Below, piece after piece: positions 36,072 to 45,610 of a DNA stretch of 64,000 nt. The notes beneath the pieces are model-generated. The model did no database searches. It saw nothing but the letters and a program-made list of their open reading frames with translations, and was not told the origin of the DNA. The DNA is taken from contig JADJXV010000024.1 of assembly GCA_016720145.1 (NCBI GenBank), forward strand, positions 124,001 to 188,000, written 5' to 3'. The position numbers and the translations under genes were made by a program. This stretch comes from Ignavibacteria bacterium (lineage in GTDB: Bacteria; Bacteroidota; Ignavibacteria; Kapaibacteriales; UBA961). Within the stretch, counting starts at the first letter, position 1, and every line of letters begins with the position of its first letter.

Positions 36072-36132
36072 AGGGGCGAATTGCATTCGCCCGGCTCGTG
36101 CTAGGGTTTTGGGTGAATTCAATACGCTCTTA
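36072..36132. repeat. REP-like palindrome pair
   Basis: TAGGGGCGAATTGCATTCGC followed by a spacer with CTCGTGC and a diverged inverted half (GGGTGAATTCAATACGC). It separates the TonB receptor from the following lipoprotein gene. Confidence 0.75.
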
Positions 36133-36182
36133 CAAAAATCAACACATATCAATAATTTCAATACATTTTACAAAGGTTCAAT

Positions 36183-36743
36183 ATGATTAAGTTAATTTAT
36201 ATTCTAATAGTTATGTTCGTCATTGGATGTGGTAGTAATCCTTCCGGTACTCCTGTCAATCCCGAACATGCGCCGCCGACGACAGTTGTGATGCAGTTCA
36301 TTCGCCTTGATTCTGTGGGGAAAGCTTTGGACACTTTTACTTGTACAGTACGTGATACTGCGAATGTTAAAGGGAAGCCACGTGTAGAGGGTGGTCTTAA
36401 TTTGCTGACCAATACCAAATATTTAGGTTCACTTCGACTACTCGACGAATCACAAATACCTGCCAAAGATGTTACGGATGAAATAGTTGTAGAAAAAGAT
36501 GCTCATGTCTTTCGATACACCGTCAAGGGGGATGATCCGAATGCAATAGTGATATCTGATATCGAAAAGGACACCAAAGGGTTCGATTTTGGGCTCAGTT
36601 TTCGAGCAACGACCTTACCGGGGAAAGTGACGATTCTCGCTGGTGTGATTACTCTCACACTCGAACATCACGACGATGGAAATAAAAACGGCGCAACGTT
36701 CGATACGGATATCAATCAGGATTTTCCGTTTGTCATAAAGTAG
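36183..36743 (+). CDS. Lipoprotein of the TonB-receptor-associated type
   Basis: 186 residues. MIKLIYILIVMFVIGCGSNP is a lipoprotein signal with lipobox. The body has the ordered features KYLGSLRLLDESQIPAKDVT, DEIVVEKDAHVFRY, DFGLSFRATTLP and ITLTLEHHDDGNKNGATFDT, a pattern I know from Bacteroidota lipoproteins next to metal-type TonB receptors, sometimes labelled type 1 periplasmic-binding fold. It probably sits at the outer membrane and assists the receptor before it. The assignment rests on pattern and neighbourhood. Confidence 0.72.
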   Translation: MIKLIYILIVMFVIGCGSNPSGTPVNPEHAPPTTVVMQFIRLDSVGKALDTFTCTVRDTANVKGKPRVEGGLNLLTNTKYLGSLRLLDESQIPAKDVTDEIVVEKDAHVFRYTVKGDDPNAIVISDIEKDTKGFDFGLSFRATTLPGKVTILAGVITLTLEHHDDGNKNGATFDTDINQDFPFVIK

Positions 36744-36781
36744 GGAGGTGGTGGGTCTGGCAAGTATGTCAGATATTTGAA

Positions 36782-37028
36782 GGTAGGGTTCCGCATTAAT
36801 TTCCTGAATGAACAGATTAGTATCCTTAGCCCTGTAAGGGCGACCTGTTTGTAGCCATTACGTCCCAAAAAGAATCATCTTAGCACCAGGGGTGCGACCT
36901 GTTTATTGCGCTAACATGCACAAACAGGTCGCACCTACGGCGCTAATAACTGTTTTTGATACTCATTATCTACAATCAGGTCGCTCCTCTGGAGCTAATC
37001 AACTCGCTGCAATAGTGATGAGGAAATA
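36782..37028. repeat. Degenerate relative of the MITE-like element
   Basis: It begins AGGGTTCCGCATTAATTTCC, close to the left end of the copy at 30312, and ends near GATGAGGAAATAC. Its interior is rearranged: TAGCCCTGTAAGGGCGACCT, then AGGGGTGCGACCTGTT, then the inverted AACAGGTCGCACCTACGGCG. It is built on the same plan (direct and inverted gene-adjacent palindromes) with different words, so it is a divergent family member or an independent REP cluster. Confidence 0.5.
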
Positions 37029-37135
37029 CAAATTTAGTGACTAACCTCAGCTATTTCACGTGAACTATTGAGAAGACGTTGATACGAGTATGACAAGCAG
37101 AATCAATCAGCGCAAATCATACAAAATCAACGTTA

Positions 37136-37975
37136 TCAGCGTTCCTTTTCATACAGCCACCATCGCTTCGTATGCAGCAAATTCTTACCGAATGGATTCA
37201 GATAGTCAAGGAATATCATAGGGATAGAGGGTTTGGCTGGTGGAGGAGATTGAATCGACATACGTCCGTAACCACCACAGACATATACAACAGGATGTCT
37301 GAAATCAAAATACTCCTTACGAGCTTTTACAGCATCTTTGCTTTTTACAACTCTCACACTCGGAAGCAACTTCTTAAGAAACGGCATAGCGTCTTTGCCG
37401 AAAGATATTCTTTCTTGGTAAAAGCGTACTTGTAACATTGTATTTAGAATCTCATCCATCATCGTTATCATATTTTGATAAACAGTTTCATCCGAAATGG
37501 TAATACTATAAATAAGTTGATGGATATTCGGCTGTAACCCAATGCGGCGCAAGGAGTCCAAGACATGAGGCAGTCGCGGGTCACGAATGGAGATTGCGAA
37601 CGAAGATTCGATATTCATAGGATTATTTTTGACGGAGATGTTCAGCGTGTCACGATCGAGGTGGAGTTCGAGGATTTTAATGCAATCGACTTCATAAATC
37701 GTAGCAGTTTTTTTTCGAAGCGCCGACGGATGCGCGAGGGAACGCCAAACAGTATCTTGAATGAAAATTGTATCGGTGGGTCTCCAGCTTATAGATTCAT
37801 AGAAGTCCGAGATATACATCTCCAGAACTGTCGGATGCGCATCTTCATAGACAGCAAGCGCTTCTGTGGCAAAGGATTGCAAACGCAGCACTGCAAGGAA
37901 TGCGGCAAATATCATCAAACATAGGATTTCTGTGATGATAATTGAGCGGCGTTTTGGTTTGGGGCGGTGGCGCAT
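37136..37975 (-). CDS. Membrane-anchored protein of unknown function
   Basis: 279 residues. A basic start (MRHRPKPKRRS) is followed by one membrane segment (about 15-32, IIITEILCLMIFAAFLAV), so the protein is anchored with the remainder outside the cytoplasm. The soluble part has no motif I recognise; ISIRDPRLPHVLDSLRRIGL and a C-terminal FRHPVVYVCGGYGRMS are its most regular parts. ExbD-like architecture was considered but key residues are missing. It is not obviously co-transcribed with neighbours. Confidence 0.6.
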   Translation of the reverse strand: MRHRPKPKRRSIIITEILCLMIFAAFLAVLRLQSFATEALAVYEDAHPTVLEMYISDFYESISWRPTDTIFIQDTVWRSLAHPSALRKKTATIYEVDCIKILELHLDRDTLNISVKNNPMNIESSFAISIRDPRLPHVLDSLRRIGLQPNIHQLIYSITISDETVYQNMITMMDEILNTMLQVRFYQERISFGKDAMPFLKKLLPSVRVVKSKDAVKARKEYFDFRHPVVYVCGGYGRMSIQSPPPAKPSIPMIFLDYLNPFGKNLLHTKRWWLYEKER

Positions 37976-38100
37976 AACAAAGCTTACTTCATTGTTTCAA
38001 AAGCTCAATATGACAATTATTACAGAAATAATAGTACGAAACAGGTTACCTCTCCGCTTTCTACTATTTGAGTAGGTAATGGCTCGTACTGGGGTCAAAT

Positions 38101-39135
38101 CTATAATTTTTTATGTCTAATTGTCAAAAGATAATCTTTCATGCTATTGATACTGGCTTCGGGTAATTGATAGGCAACTTGCGGGGTACGCGGTAAGACA
38201 ATTTCAAAGAAAATATATTCGTTGATATGTTTGTTATGGACGGCTTCATTTAAAATAGTAAACTGAGCACCTGTAAAATCATACTTAAGATTTTTTGGAG
38301 GGTCATTTTTTACATTTTCCATAGTTACGAGCACTGAAACGAGACATTCTTTATCCTCATCTGTTGAATATTGACCAGGTTGAACTCCCATTGATTCTTT
38401 ATACCCGGGTTCATACTCCCATATCGCTTTACCAATTGCATAACCCGTCCACTCACCACTAGCAGCAACACTAATTTTCGTATCCGAAACTTTATTCAAA
38501 GTGATTTGAGGATTAAAACACCAATCTTCAATATTCCTCTTGTCCTTCTCAAAAATTGAAATCAATGCTTTCTTAATTCTTGGATTGTTTCTATTTAAAA
38601 TTTGTGCTATAGCTATTTCCTCTACAGCTTCATCAAGGTTGTTGGTAAGAACATACGTATCGGCCAAGAACCAATGTGCCATGTAATCTATGTAATTATT
38701 GCGTATGGCCTTTTTGTACCAAAGGATAGCATTGTCATAATCACCTTTTTGTCCATAGACCTGTCCGATATAAGTCATCGCAAAATAGAGCTTTGGGTCT
38801 TCTTCCAGTAGTAATTTGTAATAAATTAAGGCACTATCTGAGTTGCCGGCAGCAAAATGATTTTCAGCTATATCTGCTAAAAGCTTTGCTTTGCCTTCTA
38901 TTCGATATGGATAGGTAATAATTCCCGAATCTGTAGCTACCCTATAGCTATAATTAATATTGAGATTATCAGAATTATCCTTACACTCGATTGGTTCTTC
39001 CAATTGTCCGAAAGTGTATGTTAGCTTTGATTCAACTGCAATTTTTAAGAGTTCTGCAGAATTATGCAATTTCTGAGAATATGCTTCTGATGACAGAAAA
39101 ACTACGAGTACAACGGATAGTATATACTTGACCAT
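38101..39135 (-). CDS. Exported TPR-repeat protein
   Basis: 344 residues from ATG 39135 (MVKYILSVVLVVFLSSEAYSQ), a signal peptide. Three TPR-like units lie at about 93-190: HFAAGNSDSALIYYKLLLEE, YIGQVYGQKGDYDNAILWYK, and FLADTYVLTNNLDEAVEEIA. The C-terminal half (WTGYAIGKAIWEYEPGYKES to SINSMKDYLLTIRHKK) is not recognised and could be a ligand- or envelope-binding domain. The longer frame to 39207 adds 24 residues before the signal and is rejected. Confidence 0.78.
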   Translation of the reverse strand: MVKYILSVVLVVFLSSEAYSQKLHNSAELLKIAVESKLTYTFGQLEEPIECKDNSDNLNINYSYRVATDSGIITYPYRIEGKAKLLADIAENHFAAGNSDSALIYYKLLLEEDPKLYFAMTYIGQVYGQKGDYDNAILWYKKAIRNNYIDYMAHWFLADTYVLTNNLDEAVEEIAIAQILNRNNPRIKKALISIFEKDKRNIEDWCFNPQITLNKVSDTKISVAASGEWTGYAIGKAIWEYEPGYKESMGVQPGQYSTDEDKECLVSVLVTMENVKNDPPKNLKYDFTGAQFTILNEAVHNKHINEYIFFEIVLPRTPQVAYQLPEASINSMKDYLLTIRHKKL

Positions 39136-39323
39136 AATATTAAAAAATATTTGAGAATAATAAATGTGCCTAATTTTGACGTTTGAAGAACAAAGATTAA
39201 GCCGCAACTTAATAAAAATATTTGAAGTTACAATTGTATAATGAATATTCCGGTGTAGTATTCTGAATCAAAATCCATTCGATACTAACACAAAATGTGG
39301 TGTGAGAATTGACTCAAATAAAT

Positions 39324-40583
39324 TCAAATTCTGACCCCACCAGCCCACACCTCCGCCGCATGATTAATCCCAAAATGATAGACAAGTTCGGGATATTCGG
39401 CGCAGTCTGCGATGATAAAGTCGGCATATTTCCCCACCTCGAGCGAACCAACTAGATGCGAAAATTCGAGGGCTGCTGCGCCATTCAGCGTAGCAGCGGT
39501 GAGCGCTTCTTCGACGGTCATTTTCATACCCGAACATGCAAGGGAGAGGATAGTCTGCATATTTTCCGTAAAACACGAACCCGGATTGCAGTCGGTAGCA
39601 AGTGCGATAGCAGCGCCACGCTCGATCATTTTGCGTGCAGGAGCATACGGCAAGCGGAGTGTGTAAGCTGTTCCGGGTAAAAGGGTTGCAATCGTTCCAT
39701 GTTTTGCCATATCATCAATTCCATCATCCGAAATAAAGAGTAGATGATCGGCACTCACTGCGCCTATTATAGCAGCCATCGAAGCCGCGCTCACATCGGA
39801 GAGTTCGTCTGCGTGGACTTTTACTCGCATTCCGGCATCGAGCGCTGTGTGGAGGATACGTTCGGACTGTGCCACCGTATAATAGCCGGTATCGGTAAAG
39901 ACATCGCAGAAGTCAGCGAGACCTTCACTTGCGACGGCAGGGATCATTTCATTGCAGATAAGATCAATATATCCTTCGTTGTTATTGCTGTACTCAGGAG
40001 GGAAATCATGCGCTCCGAGAAAGGTGGTTATTACCCGAATCGGAAGTTCGGCTTTCAATGTGCGAGCAGCGCGGAGGAGCTTGAGTTCGCTTTCGAGTGT
40101 GAGTCCGTACCCGCTTTTAATCTCGATAGTTGTCGTTCCGTGGCGCATGGCGCTGTGGGCGAGGCGGCGTCCGACGGCTTCGATTTCTTCCTGAGAGGCG
40201 GCGCGGACGGCGTTCATCGTGCGGAGGATTCCACCACCTTCAGCTGCGATTTGCTGATAGCTTTCTCCGCGAAGTCGTCTGGCAAATTCGTCTGATCGGC
40301 TACCGGCGAAGACGATATGTGTGTGGGAGTCCACAAAGCCGGGAAGCACGGTCTTGCCGGTGCAATCTATGACTTGGGTTGGTTGATAATTATGAACAAG
40401 GCAGAATGCCTGAGCATCTCTACTCGTTCCTGTCCAAAGGATTTTATCATCAACAAGCATTGCCGCATTGCGGATTTCGCCGATTGATTGCATGTCGCTT
40501 CCGGATTTTTTGAGAGCGCCGTTTGCTGCGGAAGTGACGAGTGACGATATGTTTGTAAGCAGTGTAAGCATTTTAATAGTCAA
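39324..40583 (-). CDS. hutI: Imidazolonepropionase
   Basis: 419 residues (or 415 from the ATG at 40571). HutI hydrolyses imidazolone-5-propionate to formiminoglutamate in histidine degradation. The amidohydrolase metal site is visible: DSHTHIVFAGSRSDEFARRL, the KSGYGL substrate loop, VHADELSD, SADHLL, and DCNPGS with the catalytic Asp. The typical family motif GGGILRTMNA is also present. No other hut gene is in the window. Confidence 0.95.
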   Translation of the reverse strand: MTIKMLTLLTNISSLVTSAANGALKKSGSDMQSIGEIRNAAMLVDDKILWTGTSRDAQAFCLVHNYQPTQVIDCTGKTVLPGFVDSHTHIVFAGSRSDEFARRLRGESYQQIAAEGGGILRTMNAVRAASQEEIEAVGRRLAHSAMRHGTTTIEIKSGYGLTLESELKLLRAARTLKAELPIRVITTFLGAHDFPPEYSNNNEGYIDLICNEMIPAVASEGLADFCDVFTDTGYYTVAQSERILHTALDAGMRVKVHADELSDVSAASMAAIIGAVSADHLLFISDDGIDDMAKHGTIATLLPGTAYTLRLPYAPARKMIERGAAIALATDCNPGSCFTENMQTILSLACSGMKMTVEEALTAATLNGAAALEFSHLVGSLEVGKYADFIIADCAEYPELVYHFGINHAAEVWAGGVRI

Positions 40584-40596
40584 TTATTTAGTATAA

Positions 40597-40640
40597 AAAA
40601 AACCTCTTGGTGCGGACTAAAGTCTCCAAGAGGTTTTTTT
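40597..40640 (-). terminator. Rho-independent terminator after dnaN
   Basis: AAAAAACCTCTTGG pairs with CCAAGAGGTTTTTT around a partly paired loop (GACT/AGTC). Placed between the dnaN stop and the hutI start, it works on the minus strand; the A/T tails also allow the other direction. Confidence 0.88.
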
Positions 40641-40663
40641 AAAAGAACATTTCAACATATAAC

Positions 40664-41779
40664 TTATGCTAAGCGTACAGGCATCACGAGCATGAGGAGT
40701 GTATTCTCATCGCGCATAGGTGTAATGAGCGTGGCACGAGTAGGGCTGGAAAAACTAAATTTCACTTCGGCTTGATTATCATCGCTCACTAAGTGCTGGA
40801 GTGCTTCGACGACATAGCGGTAATTGAAGCCAATCTCGAACAATGTACCGGTATAATCACAAGACAGACTTTCAGACGCATTGCTGCCGGAGTCATCATC
40901 TTCGCCACTGATAGTTAAAGTATTATTGAACGCTGCGAACCGAATTTGCTTTGATGTATCACTTGTAAAAATTGCGACACGTTTGATAGCTGAAAGCAAA
41001 TCTTTAGGATTGACGGCTACTGCTTTATCATTATCTGTCGGAATGACATTTTCATACGGTGGGAAGCGTTCGTCGATGACGCGGGTGATGATGGTAGAAT
41101 TCGAAAACACAAACTGTGCATGGGTTTTCGTGAGATATACATCGACTCCGGAATCGACTTTTTTGAGTAATTCTATGGTACGGGAAGGTATTATGATATC
41201 CAAATCAGCAGGGAAATCTCCTGCTTCATTTTGAATAATCACCCGTGAAAGGCGATAGCTGTCGGTTGCGGCTGTCCGTACTTCAGTGCCACGGAATTGG
41301 AAGAGTACACCGGTCATGGCAGGACGATATTCATCAGTTGAAACGGCGAAACCTGTTTTGGTAGCTATCAGCAACATATCCTCTTGTCTGAAATGAATTT
41401 GATCGCTTTCCGGGAAGGTGGGAATGGATGGGAAATCTTCATAATTAAGCCCATTCATAGCATATTTACCGAAGGGTGTAACGAGTGAAATGAGGTTTTG
41501 AGCATTGACCGAAATTTGAAGTAACCCTTCAGTTCCTAAAGCTTTAACAATATCATTCAATTTTCTGGCAGGAATAAGTACTTTTCCTGCTACTTCATTG
41601 GTGACCGGAGTAGAAGCAAAAATTGTGAGCTCTTGATCGGTAGCAACTAAAGTAAGAATTCCACCTGCAACTGTGCAGAGATAATGCTCGAGGACGGGGA
41701 GGGTTGATTTGGGAGGAATTGCCGGCATCGTGCGGCCAATAATTTGCTGAAATTCTGAGAGAGAGATAGAAAATTTCAT
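40664..41779 (-). CDS. dnaN: DNA polymerase III beta sliding clamp
   Basis: 371 residues from ATG 41779 (MKFSISLSEFQQIIGRTMPA), the standard length of the clamp, a ring dimer that tethers the polymerase to DNA. The three-domain pattern is clear: STLPVLEHYLCTVAGGILTL, LIPARKLNDIVKAL, TGVLFQFRGTEVRTAATDSY with RLS, and the C-terminal TPMRDENTLLMLVMPVRL that carries the M(P/x)xR ending. dnaA and gyrB are not adjacent, so this is not the classic origin cluster. The psd gene is divergent. Confidence 0.96.
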   Translation of the reverse strand: MKFSISLSEFQQIIGRTMPAIPPKSTLPVLEHYLCTVAGGILTLVATDQELTIFASTPVTNEVAGKVLIPARKLNDIVKALGTEGLLQISVNAQNLISLVTPFGKYAMNGLNYEDFPSIPTFPESDQIHFRQEDMLLIATKTGFAVSTDEYRPAMTGVLFQFRGTEVRTAATDSYRLSRVIIQNEAGDFPADLDIIIPSRTIELLKKVDSGVDVYLTKTHAQFVFSNSTIITRVIDERFPPYENVIPTDNDKAVAVNPKDLLSAIKRVAIFTSDTSKQIRFAAFNNTLTISGEDDDSGSNASESLSCDYTGTLFEIGFNYRYVVEALQHLVSDDNQAEVKFSFSSPTRATLITPMRDENTLLMLVMPVRLA

Positions 41780-41875
41780 GATTTTGCTTTCAAACAAAGG
41801 ATGAGAGAGGACAATTTGTTATTTTGGCGTGCAAATTACGAAAATCGCTCTATTTGGGAAAGAAGGAATTCAAGA

Positions 41876-42535
41876 ATGTTGACAAGATATGGATATGATA
41901 ACGCCGCTATAATGATTTGTGTTGGTTTGGTTATAATTGGGGTGGCTTTTATGTTCGCACGAGGATGGTTTGCCTGGCTGCTTTCTATTCTCGGAGGCGT
42001 GATAATATGTTTTACATTATGGTTTTTTCGGGATCCGAATCGTATAATTCCCTCCGAAGCACTGACTGATGAATCGGTGCTGCTTGCGCCGGCTGACGGA
42101 AAAATCGTCGAAGTCACGCCTGTCCGCGAAGAGAATTATTTACATTCGGATGCAGTACAGATTAGTATTTTTCTCTCGCCTTTAGATGTGCATGTGAACC
42201 GTTCGCCGGTGACAGGAATTGTAGGATTTTATAAATATATGCCCGGTGATTATTTGGTGGCGTGGCATCCGAAATCATCCGAACTCAATGAACAGTCAAG
42301 AATTGGCGTGCAGACGAAATTCGGAAAAGTCTTATTCAAGCAGATTACCGGTTACCTTGCACGAAGAATTGTCTGTGAAGTGCGAGAAGGCGACACAATC
42401 CAATCGGGTGATAAAATTGGGATGATGAAATTCGGCTCACGAATGGATATAATTGTACCCACAAGCAGCATTCTCAATGTAAAAATTGGCGATGTCGTCG
42501 TCGGAGGTGAGACAATACTCGGACGACTGAAGTAG
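41876..42535 (+). CDS. psd: Phosphatidylserine decarboxylase
   Basis: 219 residues from ATG 41876 (MLTRYGYDNAAIMICVGLV); the frame from 41801 would place 25 polar residues before the first membrane segment. Two hydrophobic segments lie at about 10-50. The catalytic part has FRDPNRIIP, LLAPADGKIVEV, FLSPLDVHVNRSPVTG, and FGSRMD, in which cleavage before Ser188 generates the pyruvoyl group. It makes phosphatidylethanolamine at the membrane. A hairpin terminator follows. Confidence 0.93.
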   Translation: MLTRYGYDNAAIMICVGLVIIGVAFMFARGWFAWLLSILGGVIICFTLWFFRDPNRIIPSEALTDESVLLAPADGKIVEVTPVREENYLHSDAVQISIFLSPLDVHVNRSPVTGIVGFYKYMPGDYLVAWHPKSSELNEQSRIGVQTKFGKVLFKQITGYLARRIVCEVREGDTIQSGDKIGMMKFGSRMDIIVPTSSILNVKIGDVVVGGETILGRLK

Positions 42536-42571
42536 TATTTTTTTGATTGATTTAAAGTGGCTTACGTCAAG

Positions 42572-42611
42572 AAAAGCCCTATCGAACTTTTTTAAGTAAG
42601 GTAGGGCTTTT
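42572..42611 (+). terminator. Rho-independent terminator after psd
   Basis: AAAAGCCCTA and TAGGGCTTTT pair around a loop that includes a second small stem (ACTT/AAGT). It lies 37 bases after the psd stop. Confidence 0.85.
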
Positions 42612-42649
42612 GTATTTGTCAAGGGGGAGAATCGATGAAGAAATTTGGC

Positions 42650-42657
42650 TACATTTG
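42650..42657 (+). promoter_or_regulatory. Possible -7 element (TACATTTG) upstream of the phosphatase
   Basis: The word fits TAnnTTTG and lies 128 bases before the ATG at 42786. It gives a long leader and no -33 element is obvious. Weak. Confidence 0.2.
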
Positions 42658-42785
42658 TAATGTGTTCTGTATCTATCGTGAGTCTGCAATAAATACAAGA
42701 GATACGTAAATCATAGTATCGCTTTAGTAATTAAGAAGATACGGCAGATTAGGTTGATTTTATAAATTACTTTGGAGTGTAGTCG

Positions 42786-44132
42786 ATGAAGCAATTAGTA
42801 CTTGTTCTGATTTTCATTTTTGTATCGTTGAGTTCATTCGTAAGCGGAAAGGAAACTCAGCCCTTGCGAAGTGGTCCGATGGTCTGTTATGTCGAAATGC
42901 GAGAGGCGATGATATGGGTGCAAACTCATTATCAGGCGAAGGTTAAAGCTCAGTATTGGGACAGCACCGACACCAAGAAAATACTGGTGACGAATACTTT
43001 TGAAACTGAAAAAAGAATGGCATTTACAGCGAAAATAATCGCTGATGAAGTGCAGCCGGGGCGAACGTATTTTTATGAGATATTCATTGACGACCGCAAG
43101 CAAGTATGTGCCTATCCTACTTTTTTTCGAACGCCGAAGCAATGGAAGTGGCGGGAAAATCCACCTGATTTTAGTGTAGCTGTCGGAAGCTGCTTATATG
43201 TAAATGAACCTGATTACGATCGACCCGGCAAAGGTTATGGCGGGGAATATTCAATATTTACAAGTATTTACGATAAAAAACCTGATGTAATGCTGTGGTT
43301 AGGTGACAATACTTACCTCCGTGAAGCAGATTGGAATACTCCCACAGGAATTTTGCATCGCTATAGTCATACACGGAGCTTGCCTGAGTTACAGCCGCTT
43401 CTTGCATCTACAGCTAATTACGCAATCTGGGACGATCATGATTACGGACCGAACGATTCGGACAGAGGATTTTGGAACAAAGAAACATCGCTCGGGGCGT
43501 TTACATTATTTTGGGGGAATCCATCGTTTGGATTTAATGGAAAGCCGGGTATAACGACCACTTTTGAATATGCAGATGCACAGTTTTTCTTGTTGGATAA
43601 TAGATACTACCGGTCACCCAACAAACGAAAAACAGGTGAACGTCGAATTTTGGGGAAAGAGCAAATCGATTGGCTCATCGATAATCTCGCAACGAGCACT
43701 GCTACTTTCAAGATAATTGCTATTGGCGGTCAAGTGTTGAATCCTGTTGCTAAATATGAGAATTACGCGAATTACCCTGAAGAATTATCTGAACTTTTGA
43801 CTGCGATAGAACGTGAAAATATAAAAGGGGTACTTTTTCTATCCGGCGACCGACATCACTCAGAATTGACAAAGTTAAATCGCGCCGGTACATATCCTCT
43901 GTATGATGTAACATCATCGCCTCTAACGTCAAATTTTCATGCAGATGACGGTGAGCAGAATACATTGAGAGTACCGGGAACTCTCGTCAATGAACGTAAT
44001 TTCTCTGTGTTACGATTTCAAGGTGTGGGTGCGGAACGTGTAGTAAATATAACTGATTATTCAGCAACAGGTAAGGAAATTTGGAAGCATAGTATTAAAG
44101 CGGTCGATTTACAACCGGAATCTAAAAAGTAA
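42786..44132 (+). CDS. PhoD-like alkaline phosphatase/phosphodiesterase
   Basis: 448 residues. Signal peptide MKQLVLVLIFIFVSLSSFVSG. A beta-sandwich N-terminal region (about 28-125, EVQPGRTYFYEIFID) is followed by the PhoD-type metallophosphatase domain: VAVGSCLY, VMLWLGDNTYLREADW, NYAIWDDHDYGPNDSD, QFFLLDNRYYRSPN, IIAIGGQVLNP and FLSGDRHHSEL. These motifs coordinate the metal centre. Family members release phosphate from mono- or diesters outside the cytoplasm. No Pho-box was recognised. Confidence 0.92.
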   Translation: MKQLVLVLIFIFVSLSSFVSGKETQPLRSGPMVCYVEMREAMIWVQTHYQAKVKAQYWDSTDTKKILVTNTFETEKRMAFTAKIIADEVQPGRTYFYEIFIDDRKQVCAYPTFFRTPKQWKWRENPPDFSVAVGSCLYVNEPDYDRPGKGYGGEYSIFTSIYDKKPDVMLWLGDNTYLREADWNTPTGILHRYSHTRSLPELQPLLASTANYAIWDDHDYGPNDSDRGFWNKETSLGAFTLFWGNPSFGFNGKPGITTTFEYADAQFFLLDNRYYRSPNKRKTGERRILGKEQIDWLIDNLATSTATFKIIAIGGQVLNPVAKYENYANYPEELSELLTAIERENIKGVLFLSGDRHHSELTKLNRAGTYPLYDVTSSPLTSNFHADDGEQNTLRVPGTLVNERNFSVLRFQGVGAERVVNITDYSATGKEIWKHSIKAVDLQPESKK

Positions 44133-44318
44133 GGTAAAACAATCTTCGGTTTCGTATCACGAGCTAGGGTATTCAAAAGATAATCCAATTGAGAGAATGT
44201 ATGTACAATTTGAAAATTACTATAGAACAATAACGATTTTACATATTTATTAATCACATAACTGTTTGATATCACTGTATTTATTTTGACAATCTACTGT
44301 CACTGAATTGAATTACAC

Positions 44319-45506
44319 ATGAAATTAGTTACTATACTTATTATATCTTTTCTTTGTGCTCATTTGATGATGTTTTCATCCGTTCAAGAAAACACTAAAC
44401 CAAAGAAAATCGTTGTCATTGAATCGAATAATGTTCGCTTGGATGACAAGGAAAATACGATTCCCTTTCGTGTAGATATAAACGACAGTTCTGTGTATAA
44501 GCTCCGTGACTACATCAAATCTCAAATTAGCATTTCGACAGAATCCGATCCTCAGATAATTTTTTCACTCATGGAATGGGTACGGAATCAATGGCAACAT
44601 GATGGATTTAGTGAGCCACCACCGGATGCAACATCATTAGAAATTCTACAATTGGCGAGTAAAGGTGCGAAATTTAGCTGTAATGAATATGGTGCAGTTT
44701 TTTCGGATGTATTATTGTCAATGGGGTACATTTCAAGAATAGTGAACCTTAACTCAATTGATATAGCATACGGTCCACTCGGGATGGGACATGTTGCCTC
44801 CGAAGTATGGTCAAATACTATGCAAAAATGGATGTTTATCGATCCTCAGTTTTGTATCAGTGCCCAGCACAAAGGTCAATACTTAAGCTATTATGATATC
44901 TATCAGTTGCGTAAGCAGGGAAAGTACAATGATATTGAATTTATGGTGCCGAGTTCCCATTTAAAAAAAATCAATCAGACGAAAGCAGCTGTTGTAAGTG
45001 AGTACCGTAAATTCATTCAAAATTATTTTGGATACCTAGTAACTCCTTATCGAAGAAGTAACTTTAGCAGTCTGATTGTCCTCATGCTCGACGCGAAAGA
45101 ACAGTTTCTCACCAATCAAGGGCTTTCTTCCCATCCTCTTGTCTTTACTCATGATCCGAAAGATTTTTACTTCCCTATTAATCGAACATTAGTCGTGTTT
45201 AATTATCAGGCATTTTCTCCGAGCTGGAGTCAGATAGTGAGTGAATATCAGCTGCAGACAATGGATGACTACAAAAAAAACATGTATAAATTCGCCGCAA
45301 AGCCTGACTTTACTCTACTATTTCAAAATAACATGCCTTGGTTTGATCACTATGAGTTCAAAAATGAAAATGGTGAGTGGATTCCATTACAAAATGATTT
45401 AGTAAATTGGGTAGCAAAGGATGGACTCAATACTATTCATGCCCGCGCTGTAAATGTAATGGGTGTATGCGGACCGGCGACCACTGTTAAAATTAGGTAT
45501 GAGTAA
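44319..45506 (+). CDS. Exported transglutaminase-like protein
   Basis: 395 residues. A signal-like N-terminus (MKLVTILIISFLCAHLMMFS). The transglutaminase-like Cys-His-Asp triad fits at SCNEYGAVFSDVLLSMGY (Cys), GMGHVASEVWS (His) and KWMFIDPQF (Asp), in the first half. The C-terminal half has no motif I recognise. Such domains cross-link, cleave or bind proteins; catalysis here is plausible but the partner is unknown. Confidence 0.8.
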   Translation: MKLVTILIISFLCAHLMMFSSVQENTKPKKIVVIESNNVRLDDKENTIPFRVDINDSSVYKLRDYIKSQISISTESDPQIIFSLMEWVRNQWQHDGFSEPPPDATSLEILQLASKGAKFSCNEYGAVFSDVLLSMGYISRIVNLNSIDIAYGPLGMGHVASEVWSNTMQKWMFIDPQFCISAQHKGQYLSYYDIYQLRKQGKYNDIEFMVPSSHLKKINQTKAAVVSEYRKFIQNYFGYLVTPYRRSNFSSLIVLMLDAKEQFLTNQGLSSHPLVFTHDPKDFYFPINRTLVVFNYQAFSPSWSQIVSEYQLQTMDDYKKNMYKFAAKPDFTLLFQNNMPWFDHYEFKNENGEWIPLQNDLVNWVAKDGLNTIHARAVNVMGVCGPATTVKIRYE

Positions 45507-45610
45507 GTGTTTTTAAATATAATGATCTATTTGAAGTCCGAGATTCCTCAATAGTTGTGATGATGATTAACTCATTGTATTGATTATGGTTGAATTAACA
45601 GTCCGGAAAA

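Noticed and set aside
37136..37975. ExbD-type energy-transducing subunit
   Set aside because: A single N-terminal helix fits, but the conserved membrane Asp and family motifs are missing.
39744..40295. 183-residue frame antisense to hutI
   Set aside because: A shadow of hutI, whose family motifs are clear on the other strand.
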